Below are positions 17,654 to 25,496 of a stretch of DNA of 64,000 bases, one piece after another. The notes under the pieces are model-generated. The model did no database searches and had not been told where the DNA came from. It saw nothing but the letters and a program-made list of their open reading frames with translations. Source of the stretch: Frigoribacterium sp. PhB24. Its GTDB lineage: Bacteria; Actinomycetota; Actinomycetes; Actinomycetales; Microbacteriaceae. The stretch spans positions 345,018 to 409,017 of the forward strand of contig NZ_RKIC01000011.1 of assembly GCF_003755185.1 (NCBI RefSeq), in the 5' to 3' direction. Within the stretch, counting starts at the first letter, position 1. Each line of letters opens with the position of its first letter. Position numbers and translations under genes: made by a program.

Positions 17654-18909
17654 CCGTCGACGACGCGGGCCGCGCCTCCTCGTCCCCGCTCTCGCGTCCT
17701 GACCTCCGACGGCCGATCCCGCCGTCGAGGTGGCTCCTGGTGCGGTACCGGCTGACGCCGTGGTGGGCCCGCGTGCTCGTGGTCTTCGTGCTGTCACGTG
17801 TCGTCAGCACGATCGCGTTGCTGACCTTCGCGGGCGCCCAGCAGGCCAACGCGTGGACCCTCGCGAGCCCCAACTACGGCAGCTTCGCGACCATCTGGGA
17901 CGGCCACTGGTACTACATCATCGCCGTCGTGGGGTACCCGAGCGACCTGCCGATCACGGGCGACGGTCACGTGGGCGAGAACGCCTGGGCGTTCATGCCC
18001 GCCTACCCGTTCATCGTCCGCGGGCTGATGACCCTGACGGGACTCCCCTTCGCGACGCTGGCCGTCGCCGTGTCGGTCGCCTGCGCCGCGGGGACGGCCT
18101 TGTTGTTCTACCGCCTGATGCGACACTCGCTGTCCGAGTCGACCTCGTTGTTCGCGGTCGTGTTGTTCTGCGTCGCGCCCTTGTCACCGCTGCTGCAGGT
18201 GGCGTACGCCGAGTCGATGTTCCTGTTCCTGCTCTGCGCGAGCTTGCTGATGCTGGTCCGGCGGCAGTACCTGGCGATGCTGCCGGTCGTGCTCGTCCTG
18301 TCGTTCACGCGGCCCGGCGCCCTCCCGCTCGCCCTGGCGATCGGACTGCACGGGCTGCTGCGCTGGTGGCATCGCCGTGACGACCCCTTCCCGGTGCGCG
18401 ACCGGGTCCGCGTGGGGGTGTCGGCCGCGGTCACGGCCGTCTTCGGCGTCGCATGGCTCGTCGTCGCCGGAGCGGTGACCGGCGTGCCGGGCGCCTACAC
18501 CGAGACCGAGCTCGCGTGGCGGGCGCCGTACATCGGCTACGGGCCGCTCGTGCCGTTCACCCCGTGGGTCGACGGGGCGAACTGGTGGTTTCCGGGTGGT
18601 TCCGGCATCGTCCTGCTCGGCGTCGTCCTGCTCGCCTTCGCCGCCCTCATGCTGTCGCCGTGGGCACGGCGCACGGACGTCGACCTGGGGCTCTGGGCCG
18701 TCGCCTACACGCTCTACCTGCTGGCCGTGTTCTTCCCGCAGTCCAGCACCTGGCGGCTCCTGATGCCGCTCTTCCCCGTGTTGGGCGTGCTCGCGGTGCC
18801 GCGCTCGACGATCTACCGGGCGATGCTCGTGGCGGTGTTCCTGGCGGCTCAATGGGTGTGGCTCTACTACTGCTGGTGGGTGAACGGGTACGACTGGACG
18901 CCGCCGTGA
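17638..18909 (+). CDS. PIG-V-like GT-C membrane glycosyltransferase (probable mannosyltransferase)
   Basis: 423-residue polytopic membrane protein with about ten helices after a 45-residue basic N-terminus. The first outer loop contains [15 protein letters not shown], resembling the WDxxHY..IA..GY segment of PIG-V/GT-C enzymes, where an acidic residue near the first loop is catalytic; AFMPAYPF follows, as in that family. By analogy it would use a polyprenyl-phosphate sugar donor on the outer face. The GTG start is inside the end of dapE (16 bp overlap), and the N-terminal residues DAGRASSS come from a variant of the dispersed GC-rich repeat. The substrate is unknown. Confidence 0.7.
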   Translation: MADGLTVDDAGRASSSPLSRPDLRRPIPPSRWLLVRYRLTPWWARVLVVFVLSRVVSTIALLTFAGAQQANAWTLASPNYGSFATIWDGHWYYIIAVVGYPSDLPITGDGHVGENAWAFMPAYPFIVRGLMTLTGLPFATLAVAVSVACAAGTALLFYRLMRHSLSESTSLFAVVLFCVAPLSPLLQVAYAESMFLFLLCASLLMLVRRQYLAMLPVVLVLSFTRPGALPLALAIGLHGLLRWWHRRDDPFPVRDRVRVGVSAAVTAVFGVAWLVVAGAVTGVPGAYTETELAWRAPYIGYGPLVPFTPWVDGANWWFPGGSGIVLLGVVLLAFAALMLSPWARRTDVDLGLWAVAYTLYLLAVFFPQSSTWRLLMPLFPVLGVLAVPRSTIYRAMLVAVFLAAQWVWLYYCWWVNGYDWTPP

Positions 18910-18930
18910 TCGGCGACCGGACGGCGTCGT

Positions 18931-18960
18931 TTAGGTCGGGGGCAAGAAATCACGGATAAT
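18931..18960 (+). promoter_or_regulatory. Promoter of the DUF3117 gene
   Basis: A -10 GATAAT (18955-18960) lies 18 bp after a weak -35 TTAGGT (18931-18936). The leader is about 26 nt and carries an AAAGGGG ribosome binding site. Confidence 0.5.
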
Positions 18961-18992
18961 AGGACCAGCATCTTGCGAAAGGGGACTATCTG

Positions 18993-19163
18993 ATGGCAGC
19001 CATGAAGCCGAGGACCGGCGACGGGCCTATGGAAGCCGTTAAGGAGGGCCGTCTCATCATCGTGCGCGTTCCGCTCGAAGGTGGGGGACGCCTCGTGGTG
19101 TCGGTCAACGACGACGAAGCCAAAGAGTTGCACGACGCCCTCGCCGGCGTCGTCAGCGCGTAG
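18993..19163 (+). CDS. DUF3117 family small protein
   Basis: 56-residue protein of the actinobacteria-wide DUF3117 family; the function is unknown. It starts MAAMKPRTGDGPMEAVKEGR and continues RLIIVRVPLEGGGRLVV, which is essentially the family signature, and its length is normal. It has a proper leader: AAAGGGG lies about 9 nt before the ATG, and an upstream -10 GATAAT makes it a separate transcript. It is followed by a very strong 20-bp hairpin shared with the convergent methyltransferase. The conserved basic N-terminus and beta-hairpin-like second half suggest a small binding protein, but this is only inference. Confidence 0.9.
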   Translation: MAAMKPRTGDGPMEAVKEGRLIIVRVPLEGGGRLVVSVNDDEAKELHDALAGVVSA

Positions 19164-19184
19164 TCGGCCACCTCCTTATCAACC

Positions 19185-19226
19185 ACGAACGCCCGCCCGT
19201 CGCACCTGCGACGGGCGGGCGTTCGT
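19185..19226. terminator. Strong bidirectional terminator
   Basis: The 20-bp arms 19185-19204 (ACGAACGCCCGCCC...) and 19207-19226 (...GGGCGGGCGTTCGT) are perfect complements with only 2 nt between them, in the gap between the DUF3117 gene and the convergent methyltransferase. Confidence 0.85.
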
Positions 19227-19276
19227 GCGTGCGGCCTCGCCGCGGCCCTCCGGCCCTGCGACCGCTCGGGGGTGGC

Positions 19277-19903
19277 TCAGCGTTTGACGAGCGAGAGCAG
19301 ACCGTCGCCCGCCGTCGAGAGCGAACTGATCACGGCCGGTGACGTCGACACCTCGGTGAGCAGGGTACGGAACCCGGTGGTGGTGCTGTCGCGGACGGCC
19401 GGGTTCGCCACCCGCCCGTGCCAGAGCGCGTGAGCGACGAGCACGAGACCGCCGGGACGAGCGAGTCGCAGGCCGTGTTCGACGTACTCGATGACCGAGC
19501 CGGGGTCGGCGTCCACGAAGACGATGTCGTACGAGTTCTCGTTCATGCGGGGGAGCACGTCGGTGGCGCGGCCGGCGATCAGGCGGAAGCGAGCGGCCGG
19601 GACGCCCGCCTGGAGGTACGCGTCGCGAGCGGCCTGCTGGTGCTCGATCTCGCGGTCGATGGTCGTCAGGACCGCACCGGGAGCGCCCGAGAGCAGCCAG
19701 AGGCCACTGACTCCCAGACCCGTGCCGACCTCGATGATCGACGACGCGTTCGAGGCGGCGGCCACGACGGCGAGCTGGGCGCCGACCGCCGGCGAGACGG
19801 CCTCGACCCCGACCTCGAGCGAGTGCTGTCGAGCCCCGGCGATGGCGTCGCTCTCGGTGACGAGTTCTTCCGCGAACTTCCAACTTGACTCTATCTGCGA
19901 CAC
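19277..19903 (-). CDS. SAM-dependent O-methyltransferase (class I, catechol OMT-like family)
   Basis: 208-residue class I methyltransferase of the O-methyltransferase (Methyltransf_3) family. The SAM-binding motif I is IEVGTGLGVSGLWLL near residue 60; motif II follows in VLTTIDREIEHQQAARDAY, and YDIVFVDADPGSVIEYVEH carries the metal/substrate aspartates. The start is GTG 19903, because GAGGAG lies 5 nt upstream; longer in-frame starts have no support. Substrates of actinobacterial members at this position are unknown. It is divergent from tatB. Confidence 0.88.
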   Translation of the reverse strand: MSQIESSWKFAEELVTESDAIAGARQHSLEVGVEAVSPAVGAQLAVVAAASNASSIIEVGTGLGVSGLWLLSGAPGAVLTTIDREIEHQQAARDAYLQAGVPAARFRLIAGRATDVLPRMNENSYDIVFVDADPGSVIEYVEHGLRLARPGGLVLVAHALWHGRVANPAVRDSTTTGFRTLLTEVSTSPAVISSLSTAGDGLLSLVKR

Positions 19904-19954
19904 ACCCACTCCTCGAAAGGCCAACTCTAGGGGGTTCCCGGAGTCGTCACCGGT

Positions 19955-19966
19955 TAGTCTGCATGC
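19955..19966 (+). promoter_or_regulatory. Leaderless-type -10 box of tatB
   Basis: TAGTCT (19955-19960) ends 6 nt before the GTG at 19967. Confidence 0.55.
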
Positions 19967-20380
19967 GTGTCCATGTTCGGTCTGACGTTCGACAAGCTGC
20001 TCATCATCGGTGTGCTCGCGGTCTTCCTGCTCGGTCCCGAACGCCTGCCCGGCTACGCCTCGAAGCTGGCGCAACTCGTCAGGACGGTGCGCGACATGGC
20101 CAACGGGGCGAAGACCCGCATGCGTGACGAGATGGGCCCCGAATTCGACGACGTCGAGTGGCAGAAGCTCGATCCCCGGCAGTACGATCCGCGGCGCATC
20201 ATCCGCGACGCGTTGCTCGACGGCTCCGACGCGGCTCCCAAGCCGTCGGCGCCGAGCATGGCGACGGCCGGTGCCGCCGCCGCGGCCGTCTCCGCGGGGC
20301 TGCCCGGTGGGCGGTCCACGGCCCAGGCCGTGCCGCTCGCGGCGGGCGAGGTGCCGCCGTACGACTCCGAGGCGACCTGA
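19967..20380 (+). CDS. tatB: Twin-arginine translocase subunit TatB
   Basis: 137-residue TatA/B-family protein. A single N-terminal helix (FGLTFDKLLIIGVLAVFLLGPERLP) is followed by the hinge Gly and an amphipathic helix (ASKLAQLVRTVRDMANGAKTRMRDEMGPEF), then an Ala/Pro/Gly-rich cytoplasmic tail. The GPERLP hinge and the long acidic second helix favour TatB over TatA. It works with TatA and TatC (outside the window) to export folded proteins; EfeB at 6378 carries a Tat signal. The GTG at 19967 is chosen because a TAGTCT box lies 6 nt upstream; an ATG two codons later is the alternative. Confidence 0.9.
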   Translation: MSMFGLTFDKLLIIGVLAVFLLGPERLPGYASKLAQLVRTVRDMANGAKTRMRDEMGPEFDDVEWQKLDPRQYDPRRIIRDALLDGSDAAPKPSAPSMATAGAAAAAVSAGLPGGRSTAQAVPLAAGEVPPYDSEAT

Positions 20381-20452
20381 CGCGCCTCCCGCGCCGCGCC
20401 TCCTGAGCCCTCGTGTCGCCGCGAGGCGTGCCTCACGACGGGACCCGGCGGG

Positions 20453-21367
20453 TCAGACGCCGCCGTGCAGGGCCGCGACGCGGGAGGCCTCGGCGCGGAG
20501 CGCGTCGACGACCCGCCGGACGGAGGGGCGCTCGGCCCGGTCCCGCCGCAGCAGGGCCGACACCCAGCGCACGGCCCGGATGCTCTCGAGGGGCACGAGG
20601 ACCATGTCGTCGCGGGCGTCCTTGGCGGTGAAACGCGGCAGCACGGCGATGCCGAGGCCGGCTCCGACGAGGGACTCCGTCACCTTGGTGTCGCTGAAGC
20701 GCTGGGTGACCCGCACGGGGCTGCCCGTCACGCGCTCGATCTCGCGATAGACCCACTCGAACGGGAAGTCGTGCGGCACGCCGATCCAGTTCTCGCCCTC
20801 GAGGTCGCCGGGTGCGAGCGAGGCCCGGCCGGCCAGGCGGTGGTCGGCAGGCAGGGCGATGTCGAGGGGCTCGGTCAGCAGCGGGACGGTGACGAGACCG
20901 CGGCCCGGCCAGGGCTTGTCGTCGGACGAGTGCGCGACGACGACGTCGTGGTCGGCGGCCAGTTCGGGGAACTCGCGGATCGAGGGGTCGTGGTCGCTCG
21001 CGACGACCACGAGGCCCGGGGTCTCGGCCACCGTGCGCAGCAGTCCCGGCAGCAGCATCTGCCCGCCCGTCGGGAACGTGGCCAGCGTGACCTCTCCCTG
21101 GGGGGTGGCGACGAAGTCGTCCCAGACCGCCTGGGCGCGTTCGAGGGCGACGGCGACGTCGGTGGCCGTCTGGGCCAGGACGCGTCCGGAGCCGGTGAGC
21201 ACGATCCCTCGTCCGACGCGTTCGGTGAGAGCCACGCCGGCTTCACGCTCGAGCACCTTGAGCTGCTGGGAGACGGCACTCGGGGTGCGGTGGGTGGCTC
21301 GCGCGACGGCGGCCACACTGCCCCGTTCGGCCAGCTCGCGGAGCAGTTCGAGTCGCTTGACGTCCAT
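20453..21367 (-). CDS. LysR-family transcriptional regulator
   Basis: 304 residues with the LysR layout: an N-terminal winged helix-turn-helix (MDVKRLELLRELAERGSVAA..., recognition segment TPSAVSQQLKVLEREAG) and a periplasmic-binding-like effector domain from about residue 90. It is divergent from a 40-residue membrane-peptide gene; LysR proteins typically control their divergent neighbour, and the intergenic region has GTAG/CTAC dyads. The ATG is preceded by TAGATT exactly 6 nt upstream, indicating a leaderless message. The effector is unknown. In many actinobacteria such a regulator sits beside a transporter, which is not seen here. Confidence 0.9.
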   Translation of the reverse strand: MDVKRLELLRELAERGSVAAVARATHRTPSAVSQQLKVLEREAGVALTERVGRGIVLTGSGRVLAQTATDVAVALERAQAVWDDFVATPQGEVTLATFPTGGQMLLPGLLRTVAETPGLVVVASDHDPSIREFPELAADHDVVVAHSSDDKPWPGRGLVTVPLLTEPLDIALPADHRLAGRASLAPGDLEGENWIGVPHDFPFEWVYREIERVTGSPVRVTQRFSDTKVTESLVGAGLGIAVLPRFTAKDARDDMVLVPLESIRAVRWVSALLRRDRAERPSVRRVVDALRAEASRVAALHGGV

Positions 21368-21416
21368 GTAGCAAATCTACTCTGTTTCGGTAGAAGCGTG
21401 AGATTGATCTACCGCT
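21368..21416. promoter_or_regulatory. Likely LysR operator and promoter region
   Basis: It holds short dyads: GTAG-CAAAT-CTAC (21368-21380), GGTAG...CTACC and GAAGCG...CGCTTC across 21390-21416. The first overlaps the regulator's own -10 (TAGATT on the - strand), which suits autoregulation. The binding site is inferred, not shown. Confidence 0.45.
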
Positions 21417-21555
21417 TCATGAGGCGCATCATTGAGGAGTCCCCGGAGCGCGTCGTAGCACTCCCGAGCTCCGGTCGACCTGGTCCCGGGCTCGGTGGCG
21501 AATCCATCCCACCACGCAGAACCGCGCGTCGAACCGCGCCAGAAAAGAGTCCCCC

Positions 21556-21678
21556 ATGCTCACCGGAATCATCGTCCTCGCCATCGCCGCCGCCGTCGGA
21601 ATCGCCGGCTCGCTCGTCTCGGTCGCCCGGGACGGTTTCCGCGCCATCCCGACCAAGACGTACAACCGCTGGTCGTAG
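21556..21678 (+). CDS. 40-residue single-span membrane peptide divergent from the LysR gene
   Basis: Small gene encoding MLTGIIVLAIAAAVGIAGS, then LVSVARDGFRAIPTKTYNRW and a final S. A single hydrophobic helix (residues 3-22) is followed by a basic/aromatic tail. Codon use is as GC-rich at third positions as in neighbouring genes, and similar short peptides with an ARDGYRxxPTR-like tail are, as far as I recall, found beside LysR genes in related actinobacteria. A weak purine-rich AAAGAG lies about 8 nt upstream. The function is unknown; a membrane-bound regulator or a transporter accessory peptide are both possible. A strong terminator about 115 bp downstream supports a real transcript. Confidence 0.65.
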   Translation: MLTGIIVLAIAAAVGIAGSLVSVARDGFRAIPTKTYNRWS

Positions 21679-21793
21679 TCGTCTTCGCGGTGGTCGGCGC
21701 GTCTCCCTCCTGAGCGCCCCGTCATCGCGTGTGTCGCCCCTGTGCTGGGGTGCGGCACGAGCGCGTCGCCGCCCCCGGGCGAGACGCCGTGAC

Positions 21794-21826
21794 GAAAGGG
21801 CACCTCGCCGCGCGAGGTGCCCTTTC
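21794..21826. terminator. Terminator shared by the small peptide gene and mrp
   Basis: GAAAGGGCACCTCGC (21794-21808) and GCGAGGTGCCCTTTC (21812-21826) are perfect complements around a 3-nt loop, with flanking A/T on both sides, so it should work in both directions. Confidence 0.85.
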
Positions 21827-21851
21827 TACGTGTCCGGGGCTCGTCGGCCGG

Positions 21852-23024
21852 TCAGTTGACGCTGAGCCCGAGCTTGCGGCCCGCCAGCCCCCGGGCCCGG
21901 ACGGCCAGTCGCCCCGCCAATCCGTCGATGGCCGCGGCCGCGGGGTCGTCGGGGGAGGCGAGCACGATCGGCACGCCCTCGTCGCCGCCCTGCCGGAGGC
22001 CCAGGCTGAGCGGCACGCTCGCGAGCAGCGGAACCTCGGCCTCTTGTCCGGCCGACAGGCGACGCGCGGTCTCGACGCCACCGCCCGAGCCGAAGAGCTC
22101 GAGCACGCTGCCGTCGGCCTGGGGCAGGCCGGCCATGTTCTCGACCACGCCGAGCAGCCGCTGACCCGTCTGACGTGCGACGAGCCCACTGCGCTCGGCG
22201 ACGTCGGCGGCGGCCGGCTGGGGGGTCGTGACGACCAGCACCTCGGCGTGGGGCAGCAGCTGTCCCACCGAGATGGCGACGTCGCCCGTACCGGGGGGAA
22301 GATCGAGCAGCAGCACGTCGAGGTCACCGAAGTACACGTCGGTGAGGAACTGCTGGATCGTGCGGTGCAGCATGGGTCCGCGCCAGGCGACGGCAGTCGA
22401 GGCGTCCTCGACGAACATGCCGATGGAGATGACCTTCACGCCGTGGGCGACAGGCGGCAGGATCATGTCGTCGACGCGGGTCGGCTTCACGGACGCGCCG
22501 TCGGCGCCGACCAGGCCGAGCAACCCGGGGATGCTGAAGCCGTACACGTCGGCGTCGACGATGCCGACCGCCAGACCGCGGGCGGCGAGGGCGACGGCGA
22601 GGTTCGCGGTGACGGTCGACTTGCCGACGCCGCCCTTGCCGCTCGTCACGGCGTAGACCCGGGTCAGGGTGTCGGGCCCGAACTGCATGCCCCGCGCCGC
22701 CCGTCCGGCCTGCAGCTTCTGGGTGAGGGCGTGCCGTTCGTCCTTCGTCATCACGGTCACGTCGACGGTGACGTCGGTGACGCCGGCCACCAAGGCCGTG
22801 GCCTCACGGACGTCTCGTTCGATCGTGTCTGCGGCCGGGCAGCCCACGATGGTGAGCTTGACGACCACCGTCGCCGCGCCTCCCGGGTCGACGACGACGT
22901 CGCCGATCATGTCGAGCTCGGTGACGGGTTTGCGGATCTCGGGGTCGAGCACCCGGGCGAGCGCACGGCGCACGTCGTCCGGCGTCGGCACCGGTGGTCG
23001 GAAGGCGGCGGACGGCTCAGCCAC
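21852..23024 (-). CDS. mrp: Mrp/ApbC-family iron-sulfur carrier ATPase
   Basis: 390-residue P-loop ATPase of the Mrp/NBP35 class, proposed to carry and deliver Fe-S clusters. An N-terminal MIP18-type domain (DDVRRALARVLDPEIRKPVTELDMI...) precedes the ATPase with the deviant Walker A SGKGGVGKSTVTANLA, switch DADVYGFSIPGLL and LLLDLPPGTGD. The usual CxxC near the C-terminus of canonical Mrp is not present in the sequence I can see, as in many actinobacterial homologues. The start is GTG 23024, overlapping the DUF1003 stop by 8 bp; the open frame beyond it is only the shadow of DUF1003. Last gene of a three-gene operon. Confidence 0.9.
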   Translation of the reverse strand: MAEPSAAFRPPVPTPDDVRRALARVLDPEIRKPVTELDMIGDVVVDPGGAATVVVKLTIVGCPAADTIERDVREATALVAGVTDVTVDVTVMTKDERHALTQKLQAGRAARGMQFGPDTLTRVYAVTSGKGGVGKSTVTANLAVALAARGLAVGIVDADVYGFSIPGLLGLVGADGASVKPTRVDDMILPPVAHGVKVISIGMFVEDASTAVAWRGPMLHRTIQQFLTDVYFGDLDVLLLDLPPGTGDVAISVGQLLPHAEVLVVTTPQPAAADVAERSGLVARQTGQRLLGVVENMAGLPQADGSVLELFGSGGGVETARRLSAGQEAEVPLLASVPLSLGLRQGGDEGVPIVLASPDDPAAAAIDGLAGRLAVRARGLAGRKLGLSVN

Positions 23025-23598
23025 GGTGGCCGTCGTGGCGGGTCTCGCGCCGTGACGAGGACGAGGAGGGGCGGGTCGCCTCGACCCCGGGCGTCTCGTC
23101 GTCGTCGCGCCGGTCGAGCTCGTCGAGCAGCGAGCGCAACTCGGCCCGGATGAAGTCCTTGCTGGCCATGTCGCGGATCGCGATGCGAAGGGCGACCACC
23201 TCGCGGGCCAGGTACTCGGTGTCGGCCAGGTTGCGCTCGGCGCGCTGACGGTCCTGTTCGAACTGCACACGGTCGCGGTCGTCCTGTCGGTTCTGCGCGA
23301 GCAGGATCAGGGGAGCGGCGTACGAGGCCTGCAGGGACAGGATCAGCGTCAGGGCGGTGAAGCCGATGGCTGCGCTGTCGAAGCGGATGCCCTCGGGTGC
23401 GACCGTGTTGTAGATCATCCAGACGACGCAGAAGAGCGTCAGGGCGATGAGGAAGTACGGCGTGCCCATGCCCCGCGCGATGGACTCGGTCGCCCGCCCG
23501 AAGCGGTCGCTGCTGACCCGCTTGCGCCCGGGCAGCACCCGGGTGCGCATGCCCTTCGGGGCGTCGAGGCGGACGTCGTTGCGGTTATCGCGTGCCAT
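23017..23598 (-). CDS. DUF1003 membrane protein
   Basis: 193-residue membrane protein with two helices (YFLIALTLFCVVWMIYNTV and IGFTALTLILSLQASYAAPLILLAQ) and a following charged helix (QNRQDDRDRVQFEQDRQRAERNLADTEYLAREV), which is the DUF1003 signature. The last 35 residues are Ser/Arg/Asp-rich. It overlaps the upstream MgtE-N/CBS gene by 14 bp and the downstream mrp gene by 8 bp, a conserved actinobacterial trio. Its function is unknown; the constant link to an MgtE-like sensor suggests a role with divalent cations, which is inference. Confidence 0.9.
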   Translation of the reverse strand: MARDNRNDVRLDAPKGMRTRVLPGRKRVSSDRFGRATESIARGMGTPYFLIALTLFCVVWMIYNTVAPEGIRFDSAAIGFTALTLILSLQASYAAPLILLAQNRQDDRDRVQFEQDRQRAERNLADTEYLAREVVALRIAIRDMASKDFIRAELRSLLDELDRRDDDETPGVEATRPSSSSSRRETRHDGHRG

Positions 23599-24907
23599 CG
23601 TCGCTCCTCGTGCTCTGGCCGACCGGCGGGCGGCGGGTGCGACCACGTGGTCGGGTCGGGGTCAGGGGCTGGTCGGGGTCCTGACTGCGCCAGTCGTCGG
23701 GCAGCACGTGGTCGAGCACGTCGTCGATGGTGACGACGCCGACCAGGCGGTGCGCCGAATCGACGACGGGCACCGAGACGAGGTTGTAGGTGGCCATGAC
23801 GCGCGTGACCTCGAGGGCCGTGGCGTCGACGCGCACCGGCTCGGTGGTCTGGTCGAGGATGGTGCCCAGGCGCTCGTTCGGCGGGTATCGGAGCATGCGC
23901 TGGAAGTGCACCATGCCGAGGAACCGACCGGTGGGCGGTTCGTAGGGCGGTAGGACGACACAGACGGCGGCGCCGAGCGCCGGGGCCAACTCGTGGCGCC
24001 GGATCAGCGCGAGGCCCTCGGCCACGGTCGCGTCGGCCGAGACGATGACGGGTTCGGTCGTCATGAGGCCGCCCGCGGTGTCGGAGTCGTAGCTGAGCAG
24101 CATGCGCACGTCGTCGGCCTCGTCGGGCTCCATCAGCGTGAGCAGCTGCTCGGTGCGCTCGTCGGGCAGCTGGGCGATGAGGTCGGCCGCGTCGTCGGGC
24201 TGCATCTGGTCGAGGACGCTCGCCGCGCGGTGGTCGTCGAGACCCGTGAAGATCTCGACCTGCTCGGCCTCGGGCAGCTCTTCGAGAACGTCCGCGAGAC
24301 GGTCGTCGGACAGCTCGCCGGCGACCTCGAGCCGCCGCTCGGGTGTCAGGTCGAGCAGGGTGTTCGCGAGGTCGGCGGGCACGAGGTCGGAATACGCGGC
24401 GATCAGGTGCTCGGCGCTCTGCGCCTCGCCCGGCCCGGCCTCTTCGACGACGTCGTCCCACGCCGCGAACGCGGTGGGTGCCTTGACGAAGGGCGACGGC
24501 GACGTCTTGGGCTTGCGCAGGAAGAGCTGGCCGACCTCCCAGTCGCCCTCGCTCACTTCGTCGATCGCCACGTCCTCGATGGAGGCGTGCCCGCCCCCGT
24601 GTCGGAACGACACCCGTCGGCCGAGCAGGTCAGCGATGACCCGGGTCTCGCCTCCCCGCTGCTCGAAGCGGCGGAGGGTGATGACGCCGTTCGTGATGAT
24701 CTGGCCCGAACCGATGCTCGTGACGCGGCCGATGCCCACGAAGACCCGGCGCTTGCCGGGGACCTCGACCACGAGCCCCACGACGCGGGGCGCGCCCGTC
24801 CGCCGGTAGACGACGAGAACGTCGCGGACCTTGCCGACCTTGTCGCCTGCGGGATCGAAGACGGAGCAACCGGCCAGCCGGGCGACGAAGACTCTGGTTG
24901 CGCTCAC
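23585..24907 (-). CDS. MgtE N-domain and CBS-pair protein without a membrane channel
   Basis: 440-residue cytoplasmic protein. Domains in order: a PRC-barrel-like region (residues 1-130, FVARLAGCSVFDPAGDKVGKVRDVLVV), the MgtE intracellular N domain (about 165-290, superhelical repeats such as LPEAEQVEIFTGLDDHRAASVLDQM) and a CBS pair (about 290-410, TTEPVIVSADATVAEG and TTEPVRVDATALEVTRVMATYNLVSVPVVD). The five-helix MgtE transport domain is absent. In MgtE the N and CBS domains sense Mg2+, so this looks like a free sensor. The GTG start has TAAATT 6 nt upstream (leaderless) and opens the operon with DUF1003 and mrp. Confidence 0.88.
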   Translation of the reverse strand: MSATRVFVARLAGCSVFDPAGDKVGKVRDVLVVYRRTGAPRVVGLVVEVPGKRRVFVGIGRVTSIGSGQIITNGVITLRRFEQRGGETRVIADLLGRRVSFRHGGGHASIEDVAIDEVSEGDWEVGQLFLRKPKTSPSPFVKAPTAFAAWDDVVEEAGPGEAQSAEHLIAAYSDLVPADLANTLLDLTPERRLEVAGELSDDRLADVLEELPEAEQVEIFTGLDDHRAASVLDQMQPDDAADLIAQLPDERTEQLLTLMEPDEADDVRMLLSYDSDTAGGLMTTEPVIVSADATVAEGLALIRRHELAPALGAAVCVVLPPYEPPTGRFLGMVHFQRMLRYPPNERLGTILDQTTEPVRVDATALEVTRVMATYNLVSVPVVDSAHRLVGVVTIDDVLDHVLPDDWRSQDPDQPLTPTRPRGRTRRPPVGQSTRSDDGTR

Positions 24908-24919
24908 GCGTCCAATTTA
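24908..24919 (-). promoter_or_regulatory. Leaderless-type -10 box of the MgtE-N/CBS operon
   Basis: TAAATT (24919-24914, read leftwards) ends 6 nt before the GTG at 24907. The adjoining divergent gene has TTTAAT (24967-24972) 6 nt before its ATG. Confidence 0.55.
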
Positions 24920-24978
24920 GTCGCTCGCGCCGTCCCCGCCGACGGGGGCTCGGCAGGGGCACCGTGTTTAATGCAGGG

Positions 24979-25479
24979 ATGACGAATCCGGGCCCCGTGG
25001 GGCGACGCTCGCCGACGGTGCCCACCTTGCCGAGGGGCGACGTCCTCGGCACCTACGACACGTACCCCGAGGCCCAGCGCGTGGTCGACCGGCTGTCGCA
25101 GGCCGAGTTCCCGATCAAGCGGGTGGCAATCATCGGCAACGACCTCAAGACGGTCGAACGGGTGACCGGACGGCTGAGCTACGGGCGTGCGGCCCTGGCG
25201 GGGGCCGTGACGGGGCTCTGGCTCGGCGTCTTCTTCGGCCTCGTCATGCTGGTCTTCGCGACCGAGACCGCCACCGCGGCCACCGTCGGGGCGGCCGCCC
25301 TGCTCGGGGCGGGCTTCGGCATGCTCTACGGCATCGTCAGTTTCGCCGTCACACGACGCCGCCGCGACTTCACGTCGACCCATCAGGTCCTCGCGTCGAA
25401 CTACCAGATCGTCGTCGACCCCGAGGTCTCCGGCCGGGCCCACGAGATCCTCGCCCGTCCCGAGACCCCACGTCGCTGA
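24979..25479 (+). CDS. General stress protein 17M-like membrane protein
   Basis: 166 residues. The N-terminal half has a YflT/GSP17M-like domain (VLGTYDTYPEAQRVVDRLSQAEFPIKRVAIIGNDLKTVERVTGRLSYGRA read in short pieces, residues 24-73). Two hydrophobic helices follow (GAVTGLWLGVFFGLVMLVF and VGAAALLGAGFGMLYGIVSF), then a basic loop and a short beta-type tail (YQIVVDPEVSGRAHEIL). The ATG has TTTAAT ending 6 nt upstream and no ribosome binding site. It is divergent from the MgtE-N/CBS operon. The molecular function is not known; the family name comes from a stress-induced Bacillus protein. Confidence 0.85.
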   Translation: MTNPGPVGRRSPTVPTLPRGDVLGTYDTYPEAQRVVDRLSQAEFPIKRVAIIGNDLKTVERVTGRLSYGRAALAGAVTGLWLGVFFGLVMLVFATETATAATVGAAALLGAGFGMLYGIVSFAVTRRRRDFTSTHQVLASNYQIVVDPEVSGRAHEILARPETPRR

Positions 25480-25496
25480 CGTACTCTGGTGTCGAC

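Noticed and set aside
16505-17797. Long N-terminal extension of the dapD frame across the dapE antisense strand
   Set aside because: The extension is antisense noise; the dapD start at 16504 has a -10 box 6 nt upstream and gives the family's normal length.
21411-21555. Open frame between the LysR promoter and the 40-residue peptide
   Set aside because: Ser/Pro/Arg-rich out-of-frame translation overlapping the small gene in another frame; no conserved features.
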